In this document: piece by piece, positions 1 through 8,359 of the stretch
Layout: each line of letters starts with the position of its first letter
Position numbering within the stretch: position 1 is the first letter of the stretch
From: Pikeienuella piscinae
GTDB lineage: Bacteria; Pseudomonadota; Alphaproteobacteria; Rhodobacterales; Rhodobacteraceae
Direction of reading: 5' to 3'
Length of the DNA: 64,000 bases
Assembly (NCBI RefSeq): GCF_011044155.1
Contig: NZ_CP049056.1
Location: forward strand, 3,104,001-3,168,000
Position numbers and translations under genes: made by a program
Notes under the pieces: generated by a model
What the model was told of the DNA's origin: nothing
Databases searched by the model: none
What the model saw: the letters and a program-made list of their open reading frames with translations, nothing else

Positions 1-45
1 TCCGAAGCCGCATACACTTCAACTCGGCGCAGCTATGCATTTCGG

Positions 46-963
46 ATGGTAAGCCAAGCTCAAGCTGTCCCGGTGGCAAATAGCATGGCAGACTGGTTTG
101 GCTCTGGGAAACATGGCGCTCCATCGGGACATTCGAACGGCGCAATCCGCGCCTCGATCTATAATCAATCCCTTTACGCACAGCAGATAAATGGATTCCT
201 TAATGTATCTCGGTTGGCTTGCTACGAGCATGCCAAAGGAGCGATATCATCAATTGACGAGGGTTCAGCCATTGTTTCTTTTTCGTTGCTTCGGGGGTTG
301 ATTGAGAGGGCATCGCTCGCGGAGACCGTTAGGTCCAAACTTTCTGGCCCCTGGCGAGACAAAGCGAAATAAAAGGGATTTCATGAAGTTTTCTACGAGA
401 CTAGCATTGCAGAACTCATAGGAAAAAGCCTGTACGGAACACGAATGGATTGGAAAAAGCTGGCAAGTTCCGACTTTACGACTGCCAAGGCCCGAGAGCT
501 TAGCTATGAGCCAAAAGAAAAATTCATGGACCTTTCCGCCAGTCAAATACTGAACCATGTTGATAAACTAGGAAAGCGAGTTCCGGGGAGCCGTGTTGCG
601 TATGATGTTCTATGTGAATTCTTACACCCAAACGTTGGTGACCTTTTTGCGACGACAACGCATGCAGCTTCCCGCGTGGACGCGTGGGGCACACGTCATT
701 TGACGCGAGAGATTTCACTTGGCAGGCATGATTTTTCTGGAGCGAAGGACTTGGTCGACTGCCTGTCAAAAGCTCTAGAAATTGTGCGATCCATAACCGA
801 CGAGCTGCCAGAAATCTTTTCAGATCTTGATGCGTTCGGTAAGGAAGTTAGCGCCCTAAACAATAAATACATGCATCGTGTTAGAAAGAGGCAGGCGCAT
901 TTGTTCAATAGAAATGACCTATGCCCTTGTTTGTCAGGGCTTACGGTGAACAATTGCAAGTAG
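46..963 (+). pseudogene. Hypothetical gene with SEC-C-like tail, interrupted by an in-frame stop
   Basis: Two reading frames, 46-372 (108 aa) and 445-963 (172 aa), lie in the same frame and are separated only by a TAA at 370-372. The codons from 373 to 444 are open, so together they form one protein of about 305 residues. The frame is also open from base 1 to 46, so the true start may lie outside the window. The C-terminus reads RNDLCPCLSGLTVNNCK, which resembles the zinc-binding SEC-C motif (CPC, then a later Cys), although it lacks the usual CC ending. The rest is not recognised. Codon use is less GC-rich than the catabolic genes. It is either a pseudogene by a single nonsense change or a base error. 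Confidence 0.55.
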
Positions 964-1069
964 TATTTGATAGTCGCCATCATCTCGAAATTCGTTATTT
1001 GGCGGACTAAGCTGAAATGCACTAGGTCGTGGGGCTGCTTGGTTCACTAAAGGCTTAAGTCAGAATCTG

Positions 1070-1396
1070 AGAGCCTGGCTCGAAACTCGGTCAAACATAA
1101 CAATACCTTGCGAGGCGTCTGGTGAGCAGTCGGATATGCGCGACGTTCGCCCACGCCTCGGACGAGGCGATGGATCGCTCCCAGTCCTTGGCGAGACGGC
1201 GGCATCTTCCAAGCCATGCGAAGGTGCGCTCGACAACCCATCGCCTTGGAATGATCTCGAACCCTTCGGCGCGATCAGATCGCTTGATGATCTCGATGCG
1301 CCAGTCGCCGAACCCGGTCAGGGCGCGGCGCAGTTTCTTCCCGGCATAGCCGCCGTCTGCGAAGACGTGGCGCAGCCACGGCCAGCGTCTGCGGAT
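1070..1396 (-). mobile_element. IS5-family (IS427-like) fragment, 3' end of transposase
   Basis: The minus strand encodes the last third of an IS5-type transposase (stop at 1091-1093): VFADGGYAGKKL with the second catalytic Asp, then the PRRWVVERTFAWLGRCRRL block with the catalytic Glu. It is nearly identical to the 3' part of the larger copy at 39302-40272. The terminal inverted repeat AGAGCCTGGCTCG begins at 1070. Similarity to the larger copy stops abruptly near 1396, so only the right third remains. Unlike the larger copy it has no 38-bp insertion before GGYAGKK, so it shows the ancestral sequence there. Confidence 0.85.
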
Positions 1397-1431
1397 GACC
1401 GATCAAACCCGCCATCGGCATCTCCCGCAGC

Positions 1432-2249
1432 GGCTCTGTCAGACAAAACCGGCTTGAGCACGGGAGGCCCGGCTCGTAGCCTCCTCGGATGAGCGCGCGC
1501 AGCCCCTTCCGATACTTCAAAACCAGCCCGGCCATCATCCGCTTGGCCGTGATGATGTACGTCCGGTTTCCGTTATCGTTGCGGAACGTCGAGGACCTCC
1601 TCCACGAGCGTGGGATCGACGTGAGCCACGAGACGATCCGATTCTGGTGGATCAGGTTCGGCCCGATGTTCGCCGCCGAGATCCGTCGCAAGCGCGCAGA
1701 CCGGATGCGCGCGTTTTCCAACTGGCGGTGGCATCTCGACGAGGTCTTCGTGAAGGTGAACGGTGAGCGCCGCTATCTCTGGCGCGCCGTCGATCACGAA
1801 GGTGAGGTGCTGGAGGCCGTAGTGACCAAGCGCCGAGACAAGCGCGCCGCATTGAAACTGCTCAGAAAACTGATGAAGCGCTACGGACGGCCGGCGGAAA
1901 TTGTCACCGACCGCCTTCCCTCCTATCGGGCCGCGCTCAGGACTCTCGGCGCAGAGGGCATGCAGTTGACGGGCCGCTGGCTGAACAACCGAATCGAGAA
2001 TTCCCACCAGCCCTTCCGACGACGAGAGCGGGCGATGCTCCGCTTCCGGCGAATGCGCACCTTGCAGACCTTCGCCGCCGTCCACTCCTCGATCCACAAT
2101 CATTTCAATCTGGAGCGCCACATCTACCGACGAGACGACTTCAAGGAGAACCGGGCCGTCGCGCTCGCCGAGTGGCGTTGGCTCGGCGCAGCCTGAAGCT
2201 TCGCGAGACCTCGCCAAACGGAGACTTGTGCGTTTTGTCTGACAGGACC
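1432..2249 (+). mobile_element. IS6-family insertion sequence, copy A (818 bp)
   Basis: The element is bounded by inverted repeats GGCTCTGTCAGACAAAAC at 1432-1449 and its near-perfect complement at 2232-2249 (14 inner bases identical). It contains one transposase gene. The 8 bp on either side (1424-1431 and 2250-2257) do not match, so there is no target duplication. This fits IS6-type cointegrate or deletion events rather than a simple insertion. The right end cuts into a LysR gene; the left side is 35 bp of unassigned sequence and then an IS5 fragment. Confidence 0.85.
1489..2196 (+). CDS. IS6-family transposase
   Basis: A 235-residue DDE transposase of typical IS6 length that catalyses replicative transposition of the surrounding element. 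The N-terminus (SPFRYFKTSPAIIRLAVMMY) is the characteristic IS6 opening, followed by an HTH region (LSLRNVEDLLHERGIDVSHETIRFW). The catalytic residues fall in HLDEVFVKVNG (first Asp), VTDRLPSYRAAL (second Asp) and NNRIENSHQPFRRRER (Glu). The ATG at 1489 lies 40 bp inside the left repeat. A second copy at 19158-19865 has the same length and about 90 percent identity by eye. It appears intact and possibly active. Confidence 0.93.
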   Translation: MSARSPFRYFKTSPAIIRLAVMMYVRFPLSLRNVEDLLHERGIDVSHETIRFWWIRFGPMFAAEIRRKRADRMRAFSNWRWHLDEVFVKVNGERRYLWRAVDHEGEVLEAVVTKRRDKRAALKLLRKLMKRYGRPAEIVTDRLPSYRAALRTLGAEGMQLTGRWLNNRIENSHQPFRRRERAMLRFRRMRTLQTFAAVHSSIHNHFNLERHIYRRDDFKENRAVALAEWRWLGAA

Positions 2250-2777
2250 GGGCTGGTCGCGGACCCCCTGTTCGCGTCGGATCTGATCGCCATCTGCCAT
2301 CCCGATCTGGCGACGGGCAGTCGTCCGATCACCTCACCGCAGGATCTGCGGCATCACGTTCTGCTGGAGGACACCCACGGCCACTGGCCGCTGTTCCTGG
2401 AAAAGGCCCTGCCAGACGAGCAAATCCCCGATATCCGAACGATGAATTTCAGCCAGACGTCGCTCGCCATCGACGCCGCGATCGCGCGTCAGGGCGTTGC
2501 ACTGACCAACCGGGAATTCGTTGCCGCGGATCTTGAAGCGAGCCGTCTTTGCCAACCCTTTTCCTTTTCGATCCAGGTCACGGAAGGATATTATGTCGTC
2601 GCCCCCCGCGAACCAAGAAACCCAACCGTCGTCGCGGTCGTGAAAGACTGGCTCATGGGGCAACCCGCGACGATCAAGATCAGTTCAAATCAACCCTTGC
2701 ACAAACGGAGCCGTCCACACATGAGAGCACCCCTAGACATGTCGGACTTTCTAGCCAGGGAGATACAAGATGAATGA
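2250..2777 (+). pseudogene. LysR-family regulator, C-terminal effector domain only
   Basis: After the IS6 right end the frame reads GLVADPLFASDLIAICHPDLA and continues through the second half of a LysR substrate-binding domain of GcvA type (DLRHHVLLEDTHGHWPLFLE; SLAIDAAIARQGVALTN; YYVVAPREPRNPTVVAVVKDWL). The DNA-binding HTH and the first part of the effector domain are missing, replaced by the IS. An open frame enters from inside the IS6 at 2172 but the fusion has no HTH. The stop overlaps the start of the downstream ureidoglycolate lyase by 8 bp (ATGAATGA), so the fragment may still influence translation of that gene. It was probably the lyase's regulator, or a co-transcribed one. Confidence 0.8.
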
Positions 2778-3321
2778 GCGTACGGTGGTGGCGGAACGAA
2801 TCGACGCGGAATCCTTTGCCCCGTTTGGCGAGATCCTGGATCTTCAGGATGCGGAACCGGTCTTCCAGAATCCAGGCCTGCGCTCCTGGCGTACGGGATA
2901 CGAGGCTGAAAGCGCCACGGAACTCATGGTCATCGAGTTCGACGAAATTCCCATGACCTTCGACCGGATCGAGCGCCATCACCAGGTCAGCCAGTGTTTC
3001 CTCCCGCTGAGAGGCCGCCCGATGGTCATGGTTGTCGCGCCCAAGACGGGAGAGGACGCACCCGCAGCCGCGTCCGTCCGAGCCTTCCTGGTGGGGCAGC
3101 ATCAGGGCATCCTCCTGCACCGATCTGTTTGGCACGCACTCAACCGGTTCCCCATCGGTGGCAGCGCCGTGCATGCCTTGGTGACGACAGCCGCCACCCA
3201 GGCCGAGCTGGAAGCTGAACGTCGTGGAGGCCCGAAACCGCGCCTGACTGACGTGCACGACTTCTCAACGGAGAAAACGACGTTTCGCATCGAGATCGGA
3301 CCCGAGTTGGGGGCGGTTTAG
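2770..3321 (+). CDS. allA: Ureidoglycolate lyase (AllA family)
   Basis: A 183-residue member of the ureidoglycolate lyase family, which splits ureidoglycolate into glyoxylate and urea at the end of allantoin breakdown in the cytoplasm. Family features are the opening VVAERIDAESFAPFGEIL, the motif IERHHQVSQCFLPL (cupin-like strand with histidines), VMVVAPKTG, and HRSVWHALNRFPIGG. The start is supported by GGGAG 8 bp upstream and by the 8-bp overlap with the truncated LysR frame. A second, shorter paralogue lies at 41340-41828 beside an allantoinase. This copy has no other purine gene next to it, so its substrate could be a related ureido acid. Confidence 0.82.
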   Translation: MNERTVVAERIDAESFAPFGEILDLQDAEPVFQNPGLRSWRTGYEAESATELMVIEFDEIPMTFDRIERHHQVSQCFLPLRGRPMVMVVAPKTGEDAPAAASVRAFLVGQHQGILLHRSVWHALNRFPIGGSAVHALVTTAATQAELEAERRGGPKPRLTDVHDFSTEKTTFRIEIGPELGAV

Positions 3322-3364
3322 CCTCCATACTGCGCTGTGCAACTGCCCGCATCCACGGGATTAG

Positions 3365-3451
3365 TTATCATCCTCGGCGTCTATTCGGCAAGAAACGTGT
3401 TCCAGCTGCACGGGGCGGGGGCGGACGGATCGGTCGTTTGGTGTTGTCATT
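3365..3451 (+). pseudogene. IS110-family transposase, N-terminal remnant
   Basis: The frame VIILGVYSARNVFQLHGAG then ADGSVVW matches the opening of IS110 transposases (IIGVDLAKNVFQLHGAGADGSVV), with the catalytic Asp of VDLAK changed (GVYSA). The similarity ends about 30 codons in, before a TGA. It appears to be a decayed 5' end only. The same type of opening occurs at the right edge of the window (63981). Between 3452 and 3645 nothing further was recognised. Confidence 0.5.
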
Positions 3452-3645
3452 TGTGGACGGCTCCTGTTTTGCAAGAGTTTTCTTGAGTGACGTGGATCGA
3501 AGCAGGTTGCGGTCATTTGTCCGACCTGTGCGCGCGGTGCATATGACCGCTGACGAACACGCCGGTGAACGGCCTGCTTGGCCGCCAGGTTCTGGTGACG
3601 CCGACGGCTGGGAGCGATACCTCCGAGCCGCGCCGGACGCTGAAC

Positions 3646-4169
3646 TGTAGAAGTTTAGACTTTATCGGACATTTGGCGTCCGGATGTCGGTCGGGTTCCA
3701 CCTGTCGACCTGTGATCAGGCGGCGATCATTTTCTCCTTCGCTATTGGCGCTGCGTCAAGAAAGGTCTGCATCGGCGTTTTGCCGAAGCACCATCGTCCC
3801 TGATGCTCGCGCTCTTCGTTGTAGGTCCTGATCCAGGCGTCGAGATCGACCTGCAGTTCGTCGACCTCGCGGTAGATCTTTTTTCGGAACGCCACCCGGT
3901 AGAACTCGTCCAGGACTGTCTTGTGGAACCGCTCGACGATGCCGTTGGTTTGCGGGCTCCTGGTTTTCGTCCGCGAGTGGTCGATGTCCTCCACCGCCAG
4001 GTAGAGCTCGTATTCGTGCCGCTCCGGGTTGCCGCAATATTCCGTCCCCCGGTCGGTCAGCATCCGGCAGAGCTTCACCTCCTGGTCGTCGAAGAACGGC
4101 ACGACGCGGTCGTTCAGCAGGTCCGCCGCGGTGATTGGCGTCTTGCGCTCGTAGAGCTTGGCGAAGCCA
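3646..4169 (-). mobile_element. IS481-family element, truncated copy (right half)
   Basis: The right terminal sequence TGTAGAAGTTTAGAC starts at 3646 and the minus strand carries the C-terminal half of the transposase (stop at 3716). Coding similarity to the copy at 38456-39241 is near-identical and ends sharply at about 4169, inside [14 protein letters not shown]. The N-terminal half and left end are gone. This copy retains the 83 residues missing from the other copy, including QTNGIVERFHKTVL with the catalytic Glu. Confidence 0.85.
3716..4169 (-). pseudogene. IS481-type transposase, C-terminal half
   Basis: The frame reads [20 protein letters not shown], then [25 protein letters not shown] with the second catalytic Asp of an integrase-core (rve) domain, then SPQTNGIVERFHKTVLDEFYR with the catalytic Glu, ending [19 protein letters not shown]. 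About half the expected length of the protein is absent because the DNA is broken at 4169. It cannot be functional. Its value is as the reference for the in-frame deletion in the second copy. Confidence 0.85.
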
Positions 4170-4171
4170 TT

Positions 4172-4420
4172 ATGAACAACGACGGATGCTCAAGGCGGCG
4201 GCGCGTCGCCCTCGGTCTCGTGACGATCTGGCTGAGCGGCTGCCCGACGGTATATTCAGACGGCGGTGGGATAGGGGCATGTCCGCCTGTGGTCGAGTAC
4301 AGTAGGGAGTTTCAGGCACGGACGGCCGAGGAAATGGCTCTGCCGCCGGAAGGGTCGGCGATCGCGGAGATGCTCAGAGACTACGCCGTGATACGGGACC
4401 GGGTGCGGCGGTGCTCATGA
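4172..4420 (+). CDS. Small lipoprotein, o-spanin (Rz1)-like
   Basis: An 82-residue protein with a basic N-terminus, a hydrophobic stretch and a lipobox-like LSGC (about residues 21-24), followed by a short soluble tail ending CPPVVEYSREFQARTAEEMA through AIAEMLRDYAVIRDRVRRC. This arrangement resembles the small outer-membrane lipoproteins encoded with phage Rz genes (o-spanins), which disrupt the outer membrane at lysis; in phages of this group the gene usually overlaps an inner-membrane partner, absent here. The ATG lies only 3 bp after the broken end of the IS481 remnant, so the original upstream sequence was lost. Identification is by general resemblance only. It is probably a prophage relic. 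Confidence 0.5.
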   Translation: MNNDGCSRRRRVALGLVTIWLSGCPTVYSDGGGIGACPPVVEYSREFQARTAEEMALPPEGSAIAEMLRDYAVIRDRVRRCS

Positions 4421-4888
4421 GCCGACACTTTCGCAACCCCTGCCGGTTGTCTGTTGCTGCCTAGCAACTTCCTCGTAGCGCCCAGTGTTCAGAGGCAGAG
4501 CCGGACAAGCCCATTGCCCCCGTTCAATCCGCCACGATAACGTGGCAAGAGGCGGCGAGCACTGGCTCAAGCGTCAGGTGGCGCGGAAGCGGTCTCGCCT
4601 CGCCGATATTCCCCGCCTGTCGCCTGCGCCATTTCGGTGCAGAGCCTGGAAATCGTTGATTTAAAGCATTTTTTGGATTCTGTGCTAGAGACTTCGGAGT
4701 CGGTCATTGCCGGCTTCTAACGCGACTGTCATCAAACCGCATCTCTCGGCCTTCGCTTCGATTGGCCCTGCGCTTGTTTGGAGAGAGCCTGCGGCACGCG
4801 GCAGAGCCGCATGGCATAGATTCCACGGTAGCTACACGACCGTCGTGGAGGCGGATTTCCCTTCGCGATTGTCGCGGGATTGGCATGT
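4421..4888. other. Intergenic region without recognised gene
   Basis: This 468-bp stretch separates the phage-type lipoprotein from znuB. The short frames here have no family features. An AT-rich segment lies near 4655-4690. No tRNA, inverted repeat or terminator with a T-run was recognised. Confidence 0.4.
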
Positions 4889-5683
4889 TTAGGCGCCTGA
4901 CCGAAACGCCCGAAGCAGGCTCGTGCAGGCGAAACTCACCGCCGCAACGCAGACGACGGACGGCCCGGCCGGCGTGTCGAACAAATAGGCGGCACACAGG
5001 CCGATCACCGCAGAGGCCGCTCCGATGCCCGCCGCGATAACCGCCATGCTCTCAGGCGTGCGCGACAGTGGGCGCGCGGCGGCCGCGGGGATGATCAGCA
5101 TGGCTGCGATCAGCAGAACACCCACGACCTTGATTGCAACCGCCACCGTGATCGCGAGCGAGAGTGTCAGGACCAGCCGTTCGCGCCTCGGGTCGATACC
5201 GCACGCATACGCCAACTCTTCATTCAGCGTCGCGGTGAGAAGGGCGGACCAGCGCCAGCCGATCAGCGCTATCACTAGCGCCGCGCCGCTCCAGATCACG
5301 GCGAGATCGCCGCGCGACACGGCGAGGATGTCGCCGAAAAGATACGCCATGAGATCGATCCTGACGCCGGACAAGAATGACACCGCGACGAGGCCGAAGG
5401 CCAGCGCCGAATGCGCCAGCACGCCGAGGAGCGTGTCCATCGCATAGCCTCGACCGCTGAGCGCGGAGACGGTGAGCGCCATGGCGAGCGCCATGGCGAC
5501 GGCGCCGGCGAAGACCGACACGTGCAACGCCAGAGCAAGGGCGACGCCCAAGATCGCCGCATGCGCTGTCGCGTCGCCAAAATAGGCCATCCGCCGCCAG
5601 ACGACGAAACTGCCGAGGGGCGCCGCGGCGAAGGCCACGCCGACGCCGGCCAGTGCGGCGCGGGTCATGAAATCATCCAGCAT
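4889..5683 (-). CDS. znuB: Zinc ABC transporter permease ZnuB
   Basis: A 264-residue inner-membrane permease of the ABC-3 metal family, forming the channel for zinc delivered by ZnuA and powered by ZnuC. It has about eight hydrophobic segments and the family signature DATAHAAILGVALA (near residue 38), plus KVVGVLLIAAMLIIPAAAAR, the conserved segment that contacts the ATPase. The start is either the ATG at 5683 (TGATG overlap with znuC's stop) or the GTG one codon earlier at 5686; both give tight coupling. The gene ends the zur-znuC-znuB transcript. Confidence 0.93.
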   Translation of the reverse strand: MLDDFMTRAALAGVGVAFAAAPLGSFVVWRRMAYFGDATAHAAILGVALALALHVSVFAGAVAMALAMALTVSALSGRGYAMDTLLGVLAHSALAFGLVAVSFLSGVRIDLMAYLFGDILAVSRGDLAVIWSGAALVIALIGWRWSALLTATLNEELAYACGIDPRRERLVLTLSLAITVAVAIKVVGVLLIAAMLIIPAAAARPLSRTPESMAVIAAGIGAASAVIGLCAAYLFDTPAGPSVVCVAAVSFACTSLLRAFRSGA

Positions 5684-6417
5684 CACTCTGCCGCCTCCGA
5701 CGCCGTAGTGTTGTGAGAGTGGTCGTGCTCGTGCCGGTAGAGCGCGAGCGCACCCCCGGTGCCGGTGCCGAAGAGCGCGCGATATTCCGGCGCCGAGGAC
5801 ACATGCTCCGGCGTGCCATGGCAGCAGACATGGCGGTTGAGGCAGATCACGCGGTCCGAAGTCGCCATGACGACGTGCAATTCGTGGCTGATCATCAGGA
5901 TCGCGCAGCCTGTCTCGCGGCGAATCTCCTCAGTCAGGGCATAAAACGCGGCGGAGCCGGGCTGGTCGAGACCCGCCGTCGGCTCGTCAAGAAGCAGGAG
6001 GGCCGGCTTCACCACGAGGGCGCGGGCGAGGAGAACCCGCTGCAGTTGTCCGCCGGAGAGTTGCGACATCTGCCGGTTCGCAAGGTCAGGCACGCCTGCG
6101 CGCTCCAGGGCGGCGGCCATGTCGGCCTGCGCGGCGCCGCCCGGCAAACGCAGAAAACGCCCAACGGTGATCGGTAGGGTCGGGTCCACATGAAGCCGTT
6201 GCGGAACATAGCCGATGACGAGGCCCGGCGACGAAACGATCCGGCCCGTCGCCGCCGGGATGGCGCCGACGATCGCACGCAGCAACGTGGTTTTTCCGGA
6301 CCCGTTCGGGCCAACGATTGTGACAATCTCGCCCGGCTCGATGGTCATGCTCACATCGCTTAAAACTTCGGTCGCGCCGTAGCGGACGCTCAGGTGTTTG
6401 ACGTCAACAAGGCTCAT
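5683..6417 (-). CDS. znuC: Zinc ABC transporter ATP-binding protein ZnuC
   Basis: A 244-residue ABC ATPase. Walker A is GPNGSGKT (residues 36-43), the signature LSGGQ is at 120-124 and Walker B LLLLDEP is at about 140-146, followed by the switch His in MISHELH. The C-terminus is histidine-rich (RHEHDHSHNTT), as in other ZnuC proteins, and may sense or bind zinc. The ATG at 6417 overlaps the stop of zur (ATGA), which fixes this start within a longer open frame that runs antisense to zur sequence. It couples ATP hydrolysis to zinc import by ZnuB. Confidence 0.94.
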   Translation of the reverse strand: MSLVDVKHLSVRYGATEVLSDVSMTIEPGEIVTIVGPNGSGKTTLLRAIVGAIPAATGRIVSSPGLVIGYVPQRLHVDPTLPITVGRFLRLPGGAAQADMAAALERAGVPDLANRQMSQLSGGQLQRVLLARALVVKPALLLLDEPTAGLDQPGSAAFYALTEEIRRETGCAILMISHELHVVMATSDRVICLNRHVCCHGTPEHVSSAPEYRALFGTGTGGALALYRHEHDHSHNTTASEAAE

Positions 6418-6944
6418 GCGCCGGCCTTCTTGGCGCAGGAGGGGCAGACGCCGAGCGCCTCGACCACGGTGCGTTCGATCCGGAAGCCTGCGGCTCGGGC
6501 TGCCTCGCCCAAGGCGCCGCGGGCCGGGGCGGAATGCGCCTCGGCGACGGCCTCGCACAGGCGGCATATCATGAAGGCCGGGGAATGGCTCGCGCCGGGA
6601 TGGGCGCAGGCGATGAAGGCGTTGAGCCGTTCGATCTTGTGTACAAAGCCGTTCGACACGAGAAAATCCAGCGCGCGATACGCCACTGGCGGCTGCGCGC
6701 CGAAGCCTGCGTCGCTCAACCTGCCCAGTAGCTCGTAGGCGCCCATGGCGCGGTGCTCTCGCAGCAGGACTTCGAGCGCCGCCCGACGCACCGGAGTGAA
6801 GCGCAAGTCTTCGGTGGCGCAATGCGCCTCTGCCGCAGCGATGGCGGTCGTGACGCAATTGCCATGATCATGCGTGCCGAAACCTACCGGCTCGGACGCC
6901 GCTGGACCTGTCGGCGCCATGTCCGGCGATGCGCGACTTGTCAT
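6414..6944 (-). CDS. zur: Zinc uptake regulator Zur (Fur family)
   Basis: A 176-residue Fur-family repressor. The winged helix is RFTPVRRAALEVLLREHRAMGAYELL with QPPVAYRALDFLVSNGFV; the metal-binding half has HPGASHSPAFMICRLC and a C-terminal CPSC pair for structural zinc. The N-terminus contains a Zur-typical HDHGNC. With zinc bound it would repress itself, znuCB and the divergent znuA. The ATG at 6944 sits inside a possible Zur box (6940-6957), which fits autoregulation. The gene is first in a transcript with znuC and znuB. Its place beside znuABC separates it from other Fur paralogues. Confidence 0.93.
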   Translation of the reverse strand: MTSRASPDMAPTGPAASEPVGFGTHDHGNCVTTAIAAAEAHCATEDLRFTPVRRAALEVLLREHRAMGAYELLGRLSDAGFGAQPPVAYRALDFLVSNGFVHKIERLNAFIACAHPGASHSPAFMICRLCEAVAEAHSAPARGALGEAARAAGFRIERTVVEALGVCPSCAKKAGA

Positions 6945-6988
6945 GTTATCTCATGTCCTGTATCTGACCTGTAATGTTATACAATCAC
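6940..6988. promoter_or_regulatory. Zur-box candidates between zur and znuA
   Basis: Two imperfect palindromes lie in the short divergent promoter. The stronger, GTAATGTTATACAATCAC at 6971-6988, resembles the alphaproteobacterial Zur box (TAATGTTATAACATTA type). The second, GTCATGTTATCTCATGTC at 6940-6957, overlaps the zur start codon. Both share the core ATGTTAT. Their position would allow one repressor to shut off both directions when zinc is plentiful. Confidence 0.7.
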
Positions 6989-7000
6989 GAAGAGGCGCCC

Positions 7001-7993
7001 ATGTCCAGAAATCTCATTCCACTCTCGCTAGCCGCGACGCTTCTCGCGGGGACGGCCATGGCGGAGGTCCCGCGCGCTGCAGTCGATATCGCGCCGTTGC
7101 ATTCGCTGGTGGCTCGCGTCATGGATGGCCTCGGCGCTCCCTCGCTGATTGTCCAGTCCGGCTCTTCGCCCCATGAATACAGCCTGCGTCCTTCTGAGGC
7201 GGAAGCCCTGCAGAGCGCAGACATTGTGTTCTGGCTTGGCGAGGATCTGACGCCGTGGATGGCTGGCGCGGTCGAGACACTGGCGGCCGACGCCGAGGTC
7301 GTGGAGATCCTGGAGTCGGACGGCACGTTCCTGCTCGAGTTCCGCGAGGGCGCCTTGTTCGAGGCGCATGACCACGGCGATACGGATCACGACGAACATG
7401 ACGAAGGCGAGGGCCACGACCACGACCACGAGGAACACGCCGAGGCCGAGGGGGATCACCACGACCATGCTCATGCCCATGGTGCGCACGACCCGCACGC
7501 CTGGCTGTCGCTCCGGAACGCCGCGACCTGGCTCAACTTGATCGCGGCGCGGCTCTCCGCCGCCGATCCCGAGAATGCCGGCGTCTATTTCGCCAACGCC
7601 GCCGCGGCCCGCGACGAACTCACTACAGTAACGGCCGAAGTGAACGCTATCCTCGACCCCGTGCGGGGCGGCAAGTTCATCGTCTTCCATGACGCCTACC
7701 AGTATTTCGAGATGGACTTCGAATTCCCGGCGTCTGGCGCGATTTCGCTTTCCGACGCCAGCGACCCGAGTCCGGCTCGTATCGCCGAGATCCGAGGCCG
7801 CGTCGCTTCGGAAGGTGTGGATTGCGTGTTGGCCGAGCCGCAGTTCAATCCGGGATTGGTGGCGGCTGTCATCGAAGGCACAGAGGCTAAGACCGCCGTG
7901 CTCGACCCGCTGGGTTCGGACCTCGACCCCGGTCCGGAGCTCTACCCGCAGCTTCTGCGCAACCTTGCGACATCGCTCGCGGGGTGCCTCTGA
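7001..7993 (+). CDS. znuA: Periplasmic zinc-binding protein ZnuA
   Basis: A 330-residue cluster A-I solute-binding protein. A Sec signal peptide (residues 1 to about 21, ending AMA) is followed by the two-lobe fold. Probable zinc ligands are His34 (APLHSL), His58 (SPHEYSLRPS), His166 (DPHAWLS) and His230 (FHDAYQYF). Between residues 123 and 163 is a loop very rich in His, Asp and Glu, the usual zinc-capturing loop of ZnuA. The start at 7001 is preferred over the open frame's 6974 because AAGAGG lies just upstream and the signal peptide begins here. It is divergent from zur under the shared Zur boxes. Confidence 0.95.
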   Translation: MSRNLIPLSLAATLLAGTAMAEVPRAAVDIAPLHSLVARVMDGLGAPSLIVQSGSSPHEYSLRPSEAEALQSADIVFWLGEDLTPWMAGAVETLAADAEVVEILESDGTFLLEFREGALFEAHDHGDTDHDEHDEGEGHDHDHEEHAEAEGDHHDHAHAHGAHDPHAWLSLRNAATWLNLIAARLSAADPENAGVYFANAAAARDELTTVTAEVNAILDPVRGGKFIVFHDAYQYFEMDFEFPASGAISLSDASDPSPARIAEIRGRVASEGVDCVLAEPQFNPGLVAAVIEGTEAKTAVLDPLGSDLDPGPELYPQLLRNLATSLAGCL

Positions 7994-8359
7994 TGCCAAA
8001 ATTCTGTGAAGCTTTCGATCGCCATGTCGGACGCCATGCGCGATACGGCGCGGCGCCGGCGCGGCTTTACGATCCCGCTGCTTCCCTCGCCATGAGCGAG
8101 AGCGCCGAGCCATGAACCTTCTCTCCGGTTCCGCCCATGCACGGTATCTGGCGCAGAGCCGAGACCCTTTCCACGGGCCCCACGATCACTTGGCTGTCTT
8201 CGCGCACGGCGCGCAGACGTGTCGTCACGAAGAATGGAACGCACCCGGCGATGCGCCGCCGGCGAACGAGAACGCCCTGTTCGCGCCGGCGAACAAATCG
8301 GGATCGGACCGCTCCGGGGACTTGCTGGGCGAGGTCTCGGCAAATCTTGTGGGGGATGC
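7994..8359 (+). other. Gap between znuA and the CobW genes; possible decayed gene
   Basis: A 40-codon frame starts within the znuA stop (TGATG, 7993-8115; MPKFCEAFDRHVGRHARYG...) and its stop overlaps the ATG of another open frame at 8112-8363. This chain of overlaps looks operon-like, but neither product matches a family I recognise and the composition resembles shifted coding sequence. It may be the remains of a third zinc-regulon gene. No clear hairpin or promoter was seen. Confidence 0.3.

Noticed and set aside
3803-4420. A 205-residue plus-strand frame
   Set aside because: Its first 120 codons are antisense to the IS481 transposase; only the part from 4172 has coding features.
5683-6858. 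A 391-residue ZnuC frame with a long N-terminal part
   Set aside because: The first 147 residues are antisense-like Arg-rich sequence overlapping zur; the ATGA overlap fixes the start at 6417.
7362-7490. Repetitive His/Asp/Glu codons in znuA that resemble a tandem repeat
   Set aside because: This is the normal zinc-binding loop of ZnuA proteins, not a DNA repeat or CRISPR.
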